Shown: positions 57,662 through 64,000 of the stretch, piece after piece | Numbering within the stretch: position 1 is the stretch's first letter | Layout: every line of letters starts with the position of its first letter | From: UBA935 sp031556725 | GTDB lineage: Bacteria > Bacillota > Clostridia > Lachnospirales > Lachnospiraceae | Direction: 5' to 3' | Length of the DNA: 64,000 nucleotides | Assembly (NCBI GenBank): GCA_031556725.1 | Contig: JAVBSL010000001.1 | Span: 62,001-126,000 of the forward strand | Notes under the pieces: generated by a model | The model's input: the letters and a program-made list of their open reading frames with translations, nothing else | What the model was told of the DNA's origin: nothing | Databases searched by the model: none | Program-made: the position numbers and the translations under genes

Positions 57662-60073
57662 ATGAATTACCAGGCATTAATAGAACAGATGACGTTAGAA
57701 GAAAAATGTTCTCTGCTGTCAGGCGGAACGCAGTTTACCACCAAAGCAATTGAACGTTTGGGAATAGAAGCAATCTTTCTTGCGGATGGTCCCCACGGAG
57801 TAAGAAAGCAGGCAGGCTCGGCCGATCATCTGGGTTTGAATCCCAGTCTGCCGGCCACCTGCTATCCGGTGGCAGCCACAGTGGCAAACAGTTGGGATAT
57901 ATCACTGGCGGAAGAAATCGGGGAACATCTGGGTATGGAAGCGGCGGCTCTGGGGGTAAGTATTCTGCTGGGTCCGGGCTTAAATATTAAAAGAAATCCG
58001 CTGTGCGGCAGAAACTTTGAATATTTTTCCGAGGATCCGTATTTATCAGGGAAAATGGCGGCGGCCTATATCAGAGGAATACAGAGCAAGGGAATAGCGG
58101 CCTGCCCCAAACATTATGCGGTTAACAGTCAGGAAACCTTCCGCATGTCCAGCAGCAGTATTCTGGATGAGCGGACCCTTTATGAGCTATACCTCACAGG
58201 TTTTGAAATAGCCGTAAAGGAAGGTAATCCGAAAGCGCTAATGTCTTCTTACAATCTGGTTAACGACCAGTATACCAATGACAGTAAAGAACTTTTACAC
58301 GATATCCTTGTAAATAAATGGGGATTCGACGGGATGGTAGTCACTGACTGGGGTGGTTCTAATGACCGGGTTCAGGGACTGATTGCAGGAAACCATCTGG
58401 AGATGCCGGCCACCAGGGGAAACAGTGACAGGGAGATTTTGGAGGCTGTTAAGACGGGCAGGATTACTGAGGAGCTGGTAGATAAAAGATTGTTAGAATT
58501 ATTATCGGTCTGGCAGTCTGTTGTGCTGCCTGACCAGGCACAGTCGTTTGACGTGGAAGAGCATCATAAGTTTGCCCGGAAGGCAGCAGAACAATCAATC
58601 GTACTTTTGAAAAATGAAGATAATATTCTGCCCTTGAAGAAAGGAACCAAAGTTGCGGTTATCGGAGATTTTGCCAGGACTTATCGATATCAGGGAGCCG
58701 GATCAAGTCTGGTCAACAGCACCAAAACCGATAGTCCGTTAGCAGAGCTACGAAAAAGTGAATTAGACTGCACAGAATTTGCCGGGGGCTTTATGCGGGA
58801 TGGAAAAGCTGATGAATCCCTGAAAAGACAGGCCGTGGAGCTGGCTGGGAAGGCAGAAGTGGTGCTCCTATATATGGGTCTGGATGAGGTGTCCGAAACC
58901 GAGGGCATGGAACGAAAAAGTATGAAAATGAATGATAATCAAATCGCAGTTCTAGAGGCTGTTGCAAGGGTAAATACCAATATTGTCGTTATTATAACAG
59001 CCGGAGCTTCAGTGGAAATGCCCTGGGATTATATGGCCAAAGCGGTAGTACATGGCTATCTGGGCGGGCAGGCCGGTGCCGGTGCGATGGTCAATGTGAT
59101 AACCGGCAAGGTAAATCCATCGGGCAAGCTGGCGGAGACTTATCCGGTTTCTTACGGGGATATTCCCGGTGCCGAAGCATATCCGTCAAAGGAGCGTACC
59201 AGCGAGCACCGGGAAGGTTTGTATGTTGGGTACCGGTATTTTGACAGGAACCTGGAAAAGGTAAAATATCCCTTTGGACATGGGTTATCCTATACGGAAT
59301 TTGCATATGACAATTTAATCATCAGTCCGGAAAAGGTCAGTTGTGTCATCACCAATACCGGGCAGCTTCCCGGCACAGAAATTGTTCAGTTGTATGTATC
59401 CTGTAAGAATCCGGCGGTATATGGGCCGGTGAAGGAATTAAAAGGCTTTGCCAAAGTAAGCCTGGCGGTAAAGGAAAGCAGGCAGGTGGAAATAGATCTG
59501 GATGATAAAGCATTCCGGTATTATAATGCTAAAACGCATAGTTATGAAATCCTTGGAGGAGAATATGAAGTTTTAATCGGCGCTTCCGCTGCGGATATTC
59601 GTTTAAAAGGAAGTATTCAAGTTTCCGGAACGAATGCGGAACTGCCATTTTATGAGGCGGAACTGCCCAATTACTGGAAGGGTACGGTTGAACAGGTATC
59701 GGATGCTGAATTTGCAAAGCTTCTGGGCCGGGAAATACCACCCCATACCTGGAACCGGAAAGCCCCCCTTGATATGAATCAGCCAATCGCATGCCTTCAG
59801 TACGCAAAGAATCCGCTGGCCCGGTTTGTCTTTCATATCATCGATTATCTGCGTAGAAAAGCCGACCGGAAGGGGGCGCCGGACTTAAACATTTTATTTA
59901 TTTATAATATGCCCTTCAGAGGCATTGCCAAGATGATGGGCGGGATGGTTGATATGCGGATGGTTCAGGCCATAATGGTCATTGTAAACGGAAACTTTTT
60001 CCGCGGGGCCGGTCAACTGATCAGTGCTTTTCGAAAAATGAGAAAAGAACAGAAAAAAGAAATTTCAGGATAA
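57662..60073 (+). CDS. GH3 beta-glucosidase, cytoplasmic
   Basis: The 803-residue protein has the usual GH3 order: N-terminal TIM barrel (FLADGPHGVRKQ, LGPGLNIKRNPLCGRNFEYFSEDP, ACPKHYAVNSQE, nucleophile Asp in MVVTDWGGSND ~229), then the alpha/beta sandwich (SIVLLKNEDNILPLKKG, GLDEVSETEGMERKSM containing a candidate acid/base Glu), then FnIII-like domain (KYPFGHGLSYTEFAY). A C-terminal extension of ~100 residues with KMMGGMVDMRMVQAIMVIVNG is unusual. No signal peptide. It would cleave beta-glucosides taken up as short oligosaccharides. Confidence 0.93.
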   Translation: MNYQALIEQMTLEEKCSLLSGGTQFTTKAIERLGIEAIFLADGPHGVRKQAGSADHLGLNPSLPATCYPVAATVANSWDISLAEEIGEHLGMEAAALGVSILLGPGLNIKRNPLCGRNFEYFSEDPYLSGKMAAAYIRGIQSKGIAACPKHYAVNSQETFRMSSSSILDERTLYELYLTGFEIAVKEGNPKALMSSYNLVNDQYTNDSKELLHDILVNKWGFDGMVVTDWGGSNDRVQGLIAGNHLEMPATRGNSDREILEAVKTGRITEELVDKRLLELLSVWQSVVLPDQAQSFDVEEHHKFARKAAEQSIVLLKNEDNILPLKKGTKVAVIGDFARTYRYQGAGSSLVNSTKTDSPLAELRKSELDCTEFAGGFMRDGKADESLKRQAVELAGKAEVVLLYMGLDEVSETEGMERKSMKMNDNQIAVLEAVARVNTNIVVIITAGASVEMPWDYMAKAVVHGYLGGQAGAGAMVNVITGKVNPSGKLAETYPVSYGDIPGAEAYPSKERTSEHREGLYVGYRYFDRNLEKVKYPFGHGLSYTEFAYDNLIISPEKVSCVITNTGQLPGTEIVQLYVSCKNPAVYGPVKELKGFAKVSLAVKESRQVEIDLDDKAFRYYNAKTHSYEILGGEYEVLIGASAADIRLKGSIQVSGTNAELPFYEAELPNYWKGTVEQVSDAEFAKLLGREIPPHTWNRKAPLDMNQPIACLQYAKNPLARFVFHIIDYLRRKADRKGAPDLNILFIYNMPFRGIAKMMGGMVDMRMVQAIMVIVNGNFFRGAGQLISAFRKMRKEQKKEISG

Positions 60074-60094
60074 GAATAAGTGAGTTAAAAAATG

Positions 60095-60135
60095 AGTTCC
60101 GTATCAGCGATAAAAGGCTGATACGGAACTTTTTT
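60095..60135. terminator. Bidirectional terminator between the two GH3 genes
   Basis: AGTTCCGTATCAGC (60095-60108) and GCTGATACGGAACT (60117-60130) form a perfect 14-bp stem with an 8-nt loop, followed by TTTTT on plus and by T-rich sequence on minus. It sits between two convergent genes. Confidence 0.93.
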
Positions 60136-60146
60136 CTTAAACGCAC

Positions 60147-62993
60147 TTATTTTGCCTTAGGTTCTTTCTTTTTGGTACAGCCAATATATCCTAAGGTGAT
60201 CAGACCAAGCAGGAGTACATCGACGATCACCAGCAGGGAAATCCAGGAGGGAAGTCCGCTGCTTTGCACCACATCAAAGGCATTGCTGTTTGCCACGGTG
60301 TAAAGAATGTTGTGGCTGGCGGTACGAAGGTGTTTCTGGGTGGTAAGATTCGAACCATCTATTTTTTCCAACTGTAAGGGCGATAAGGATAAATCGTTAC
60401 CGGATTCAATTCCCCGGCTGATGTCCATATACCCGGAAGGTACCATATTCATATCCGTAATGACCATTCCGCGGAATCCCCATTCCTCACGCAAGACCGT
60501 TTGCAGCAACGAATTATTGCTGCCGCTCCAGTCATGGCCAATCCGGTTAAAGGCTGACATCATCGCAGTGGCATTACCTTCTTTTACAGAAAGTTCAAAG
60601 GGACGCAGATATATTTCACGAATGGATTGTTCATTTGCCCAGGTGCACGTACCGTCCCGGTTCTGCTCCTGATCGTTCAGGGCAAAGTGCTTCACATAGC
60701 TATATACGCCCACGCTGGCGGCTCCTTTGACCATATTAGCGGTCATCATGCCGGAAAGGAAACTGTCTTCGGAATAATATTCAAAGTTACGTCCGGCAAA
60801 GGGGGTTCGATGAATGTTACAGGCAGGACCATACAAACCGGACACGCCGTTAACCGCACATTCTTCACCCATGGCCTGCCCCATTTCCCCGGCCAGTTCA
60901 ATGTTCCAGGTGGAAGCCACCACCACCTCACTGCAAAATTGTACGCCCATAATACCGGCCAGCATTCCGTTCATTCCGGCAGGCCCATCAATATCAATGG
61001 TAGCCGGTTTTCCGATGGAGGCAATTCGCTCGGTTTTGTAACCGCCGCCTTTAACCAGTGTAATCATATCTTTCACCGAAAGCTGTTCCAGCAGTTGAGA
61101 CCACTTGGGATCATCATAGGACAAGCCGGTCATATCGGATAGTTTCAATCCATGTTTTTGGAAAACCAGGGGAACTGCAACAGTGTCATCTGTCAGGCCG
61201 TAATCCGCCATCTGGGCCAAAAGTTCGGCAGAGGCTTCCCGGTCAGCGGTTCTGGCGGTTGGCATCGTCCCCGCCCAATCGGCACGGGAGACATACTGAA
61301 CCTCTCCGGCGGCATTATCAAAAACATTTGCAGCCTGGGTATCATCACTGGAACGGCCCTTAACATCTGTGCTAACGGTGTAAATTTTGCTGTCAATGAC
61401 ATCATGGCTGTTATTCATAAGTTTGATTTCGTAATCACCGGCTTCCAGAAGGTAGCCTTTGGTGTTTTGATAGTCATAAGAAGCCATATCCTGAGCGGCA
61501 AAGGTCAGTGTGATGGTCTCGCTGGCACCCGGAGCTAAAAGTCCGGTTTTGCCAAAAGCGGCCAGAACCACATGGGATTTTTCAATACCGCCTTTTGTGT
61601 ATGGGGCGGTGTAATATAACTGAACCACTTCCTTACCGTCAACCGTACCGTTATTTTTAACCGTTACATCAACCGAAATGGAATCATCGGCTACGGTCAG
61701 ATCACTCATGGTCTGCGTAAAATCGGTATAGCTAAGTCCATAACCAAAGGGGTATTGAACAGCTTTGTCATAGTCAAGGTATCCGTCTGCGGCAGCAGTT
61801 TCATAATAGCGGTAACCCACATAGATCCCTTCCGCATAATCAATAAAGTGAGAGGTTCTTTCATCTTCACCGGCATTGGTATAGGTGAAGTTTCCGGCAT
61901 TATAGTAGGCCGGGGAAGAGGTTACATCATAAGCATAAATATCAACCAGACGTCCCGATGGGTTGACCTCTCCGGTCAGTGCTTTTGCCACCGCATTTAG
62001 CCCGGTGGAACCGGGGCCGCCGATCCAGATCGCCCCATCTACTTTTGCACTGTCCAGAAAACCAAGTTCCATGGCATTGGAGGAGTTGATAAGAACAATA
62101 ACATTGTCAAAGTTTGCTTCCACCAAAGCAAGCATATCCTGCTCATTAGGAGCTAATTCCAGGTAATGAGCACCGGGAGCGGCACCGGAATAGCCGGCTT
62201 CTGCCATATCCATGGGAAGATCTCCGCCTTCGCCGCCGGCTCTTGTGATTACCACCAGTGCGGTATCGGAGAAGGCCTGTGCTTCCGCAATCAAGGTGTC
62301 TGAGAATTCGGTAGCAGCGGGTTCATACAAGCTGTAGTCATTACCGAATAAATCAAAAATGTTAAACTCCATGGGTTCCACCCAATGGTCAATATAAAAC
62401 TGAGTCAGAGCAGGATTGGCATTCAGTCCGGCATTTGCTAATGCGGTTTGCAGACTGACATTTTTGCTCTCGTCGGCTGCTCCTGAACCGGCACCGCCAT
62501 AGATGATGTTAGTAGAACCATAGCCGAATACATTGACATTCTGATTCTGTAAAGGCAGGCAATTGTTCTCGTTTTTCAGCAGAACCAAACCTTCCGACTC
62601 GATTTTTTCAGTTAAATCCCGGCTTTGCTGAGATAAAGGTGCAACAGCCTCCGGCGCAGCGCTGCTGCCGGTTATAAAGGCATTTATGGCACTGGAAAAT
62701 GTACTGATGATGACATTTGCAATCAGTACGATAATCAGCACAAGGGTCAGTAAAAATGACAGGATAATGCGGATGCGATGATTCCGGACAGCTCGGAAAA
62801 TGAGCAGAATAAACATTGCGATTCCGGCCATAACAACCCCCGCGGCAATCAGATCAAAGATCAGACGGATGTTAGGGCCGATCGGATTGCGGATAAAGGT
62901 TGCCCCGGTCAAGATCAGACACAGTATGACAAATGTGCACAAAAAGATAAACCAGTTGCGCTTTACCAAAGGCATAGATTTAAGTTTGTTCAT
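60147..62993 (-). CDS. Membrane-anchored GH3 enzyme with inverted domain order
   Basis: The 948-residue protein has TM segments near 15-33, 45-65 and 80-105, then the GH3 sandwich domain first (SEGLVLLKNENNCLPLQNQNV, YPFGYGLSYTDF, FnIII), and only then the TIM barrel (IDIDGPAGMNGM, YGPACNIHRTPFAGRNFEYYSED, nucleophile Asp in GMVITDMNMVPSG). A final TM segment closes it (~915-935). This reverse order is known for a minority of GH3 enzymes in rumen bacteria such as Ruminococcus. ATG 62993 follows GAGGGAGAG; the frame extends to 63032 without support. Substrate unknown. Confidence 0.9.
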   Translation of the reverse strand: MNKLKSMPLVKRNWFIFLCTFVILCLILTGATFIRNPIGPNIRLIFDLIAAGVVMAGIAMFILLIFRAVRNHRIRIILSFLLTLVLIIVLIANVIISTFSSAINAFITGSSAAPEAVAPLSQQSRDLTEKIESEGLVLLKNENNCLPLQNQNVNVFGYGSTNIIYGGAGSGAADESKNVSLQTALANAGLNANPALTQFYIDHWVEPMEFNIFDLFGNDYSLYEPAATEFSDTLIAEAQAFSDTALVVITRAGGEGGDLPMDMAEAGYSGAAPGAHYLELAPNEQDMLALVEANFDNVIVLINSSNAMELGFLDSAKVDGAIWIGGPGSTGLNAVAKALTGEVNPSGRLVDIYAYDVTSSPAYYNAGNFTYTNAGEDERTSHFIDYAEGIYVGYRYYETAAADGYLDYDKAVQYPFGYGLSYTDFTQTMSDLTVADDSISVDVTVKNNGTVDGKEVVQLYYTAPYTKGGIEKSHVVLAAFGKTGLLAPGASETITLTFAAQDMASYDYQNTKGYLLEAGDYEIKLMNNSHDVIDSKIYTVSTDVKGRSSDDTQAANVFDNAAGEVQYVSRADWAGTMPTARTADREASAELLAQMADYGLTDDTVAVPLVFQKHGLKLSDMTGLSYDDPKWSQLLEQLSVKDMITLVKGGGYKTERIASIGKPATIDIDGPAGMNGMLAGIMGVQFCSEVVVASTWNIELAGEMGQAMGEECAVNGVSGLYGPACNIHRTPFAGRNFEYYSEDSFLSGMMTANMVKGAASVGVYSYVKHFALNDQEQNRDGTCTWANEQSIREIYLRPFELSVKEGNATAMMSAFNRIGHDWSGSNNSLLQTVLREEWGFRGMVITDMNMVPSGYMDISRGIESGNDLSLSPLQLEKIDGSNLTTQKHLRTASHNILYTVANSNAFDVVQSSGLPSWISLLVIVDVLLLGLITLGYIGCTKKKEPKAK

Positions 62994-63073
62994 AAGTTTC
63001 TCTCCCTCGTATAATATTTTTGTGTGAATCATCTATAATTATATCATGAGACTTTGCTTTGTTATGAAAAATG

Positions 63074-63091
63074 CACAAACTGTCGTTTGTG
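63074..63091. promoter_or_regulatory. Inverted repeat upstream of the membrane GH3 gene
   Basis: CACAAAC (63074-63080) and GTTTGTG (63085-63091) are perfect 7-bp arms around TGTC. The element is ~80 bp before ATG 62993 on the minus strand, near a minus-strand TATAAT (63045-63040), so it may be an operator. Confidence 0.45.
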
Positions 63092-63172
63092 AAGCATAAA
63101 ATGTAAAATTTAATAGAGGGATTTTTACTACATGTCACGAATGTGAGCTATGGAAGGAACCATCAATTGTCG

Positions 63173-63201
63173 TTGACAAAGTTAATTGGATTAACTATAA
63201 T
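63173..63201 (+). promoter_or_regulatory. Sigma-A promoter of the marR-type gene
   Basis: TTGACA (63173-63178) and TATAAT (63196-63201) are perfect with a 17-bp spacer. Operator copy 1 fills the spacer. Confidence 0.9.
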
Positions 63202-63219
63202 ATAGTTAATTGGTTTAAC
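63181..63219. promoter_or_regulatory. Tandem MarR-type operators
   Basis: GTTAATTGGATTAAC (63181-63195) and GTTAATTGGTTTAAC (63205-63219) are near-identical 15-mers, each with GTTAA/TTAAC inverted ends, 24 bp apart. They flank the -10 element, so autorepression by the MarR protein is likely. Confidence 0.8.
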
Positions 63220-63251
63220 AATCTAAAATCAAACAAAGGAAAGAAAAGAAT

Positions 63252-63692
63252 ATGAACAACAACGAAATACTGATAAAAGGTGCAGAAGCGGTATCCTTGT
63301 TTTGCAGATTGCATGTCAATGCAAAAAAGAATCTGCCGATTCGTTCCAGCGAGATGGGCCTGTTGATTCTGACGGTGAAAAATGAAATTCCGGTAACACC
63401 ATTAATGGCGGCAGAGTTTTTTAAAGTAAAAAAGCCAATGATTACGGCAATGATGGCCTCGTTATGTAAAGGAGGCTATCTGACAAAGGTACCATCTATG
63501 GAGGACCGGCGCAGTTTTACCCTTGTACCAACTAAAAAGGCAAAGGCATTGGTAGAGAACACTTATCAGGAATATTTCAGAACATTGGAATTGCTTTTTG
63601 AAGGAATGGGTAAAGAGGATTTTAAAAAGTTTATTACTCTGACCGAACAGGCAAACAGTATTTTGCTGGAAGATAAAACAAACGAGAATTAG
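63252..63692 (+). CDS. MarR family transcriptional regulator
   Basis: The 146-residue protein has a winged helix of MarR type: LPIRSSEMGLLILTVKNEIPVTPLMAAEFFKVKKPMITAMMASLCKGGYLTKV, then the wing DRRSFTLVPTKKAKAL and a C-terminal dimerisation helix. It controls itself through the tandem sites upstream and probably the NmrA-like gene 11 nt downstream. AAAGGAAAGAAA precedes the ATG. Signal unknown; MarR-reductase pairs often respond to electrophiles or quinones. Confidence 0.9.
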   Translation: MNNNEILIKGAEAVSLFCRLHVNAKKNLPIRSSEMGLLILTVKNEIPVTPLMAAEFFKVKKPMITAMMASLCKGGYLTKVPSMEDRRSFTLVPTKKAKALVENTYQEYFRTLELLFEGMGKEDFKKFITLTEQANSILLEDKTNEN

Positions 63693-63703
63693 GAGGTAAC
63701 TCA

Positions 63704-64000
63704 ATGGGAAAAATTATGGTTACGGGAGCATTGGGAAATGTAGGCGGATATGTAGCAAAATATCTGATTCAAAATGGAGAGGAAGTAGTAGTTGCTGATA
63801 TTAGTGCGGAAGCACTGACAAAAAAGTATGGAGAAAGTGCGGAAGCGGTTTATCTTGATTTTACCAACGAAAGAACTTTTCCGTGGGCATTGGAAGACAT
63901 TGACCGGGTATTCATTATGCGCCCGCCCCATTTAGGTAAGCCGGAGGATTTAAAGCCTTTTATTAAAGCGTTGAAGGAGAAAAAAGGCATCAAACTTGTC
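63704..64000 (+). CDS. NmrA-like / SDR-type NAD(P)-binding protein (3' partial)
   Basis: The gene starts at ATG 63704 after AGGAGG (63691-63696) and is open at the right edge; 99 codons are visible. The start MGKIMVTGALGNVGGYVAKYLIQNGEEVVVADIS carries the Rossmann GxxGxxG dinucleotide-binding loop, and DIDRVFIMRPPHLGKPEDLKPF matches NmrA/YtfG-type quinone reductases or atypical SDR proteins. It forms an operon with the MarR regulator. The rest of the protein lies outside the window. Confidence 0.82.
   Translation, partial: MGKIMVTGALGNVGGYVAKYLIQNGEEVVVADISAEALTKKYGESAEAVYLDFTNERTFPWALEDIDRVFIMRPPHLGKPEDLKPFIKALKEKKGIKLV

Noticed and set aside
1..64000. CRISPR arrays, tRNA, rRNA, insertion sequences, prophage
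   Set aside because: No regularly spaced repeats, no cloverleaf or rRNA-like blocks and no transposase, integrase or phage structural frames were seen by reading; this was not an exhaustive computational scan.

Overview
The window reads as a low-to-mid GC, Gram-positive, anaerobic spore-former of the class Clostridia, most likely family Lachnospiraceae. The evidence is indirect: the gene order tig-clpP-clpX-lon-engB-truA, an alpha/beta-type small acid-soluble spore protein, a rubredoxin-fused flavoprotein next to rubrerythrin (anaerobe oxidant defence), ECF vitamin-transporter S components, a TM1266-type hydrogenase-associated protein, strong AGGAGG ribosome binding sites and sigma-A promoters. 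I see no rRNA, tRNA, CRISPR array, transposase or phage module. The sequence looks chromosomal, and about 90 percent is coding.

Layout. 1-7.7 kb: the 3' part of a solute-binding lipoprotein carrying an extra N-terminal sensor-like half, a BlaI/BlaR-type pair, an isoprenylcysteine methyltransferase-like protein, an ABC-F ATPase, and the hrb-rbr oxidative-stress operon behind a Fur/PerR-like operator. 7.2-14.2 kb: CYTH, DJ-1 and CBS proteins, a SASP, an exosortase with its presumed single MSEP-CTERM target, a TM1266-ECF operon behind a leader that contains an intrinsic terminator, and a GH25 lysozyme. 14.3-23 kb: the housekeeping block tig, clpP, clpX, lon, engB, an AI-2E transporter, truA and vanZ. 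23-32 kb: an orphan protein, a mutarotase, a flavoprotein, a FapA/DUF342 protein, an SOS-controlled radical SAM plus UDG-like pair, an HPr-like protein and a nuclease-helicase. 32.4-39.8 kb: a GH13 enzyme, then three regulator-led modules (GntR-ABC, MerR/TipA, PadR-DUF1700-DUF4097-PspC), each behind a recognisable operator, and a second ECF S component. 40-49.2 kb: a chemoreceptor, an unusual receiver-like/GGDEF-like protein, a decayed acyltransferase/solute-binding cluster, an HD-GYP response regulator and a GlsB-type protein. 49.3-60 kb: a LacI-controlled disaccharide locus (ABC importer, GH65 phosphorylase, beta-phosphoglucomutase), a PAP2 phosphatase and a GH3 beta-glucosidase. 60-64 kb: a membrane-anchored GH3 enzyme with inverted domain order, and a MarR regulator with an NmrA-like reductase that runs off the window.

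How genes work together. The 49-57 kb locus is a complete phosphorolytic route: a disaccharide is imported, split by the GH65 enzyme to beta-glucose-1-phosphate plus a sugar, and the phosphate ester is isomerised to glucose-6-phosphate. Four copies of TTTAGTAAA/TTTACTAAA lie in the lacI and binding-protein control regions. The two DNA-repair-like genes at 26.8-29 kb share one promoter that overlaps two LexA-type boxes. The exosortase and its substrate overlap and appear to be a self-contained sorting system.

The most interesting points are the exosortase/MSEP-CTERM pair in a Gram-positive spore-former, the unassigned terminator-bearing leader in front of the TM1266 gene, the SOS-driven radical SAM/UDG pair, an HPr-like protein that lost the phosphorylatable histidine but kept the serine loop, and a heavily deleted paralogue of the solute-binding protein within an acyltransferase cluster. 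Residue positions are counted by hand and approximate unless a single residue is named.
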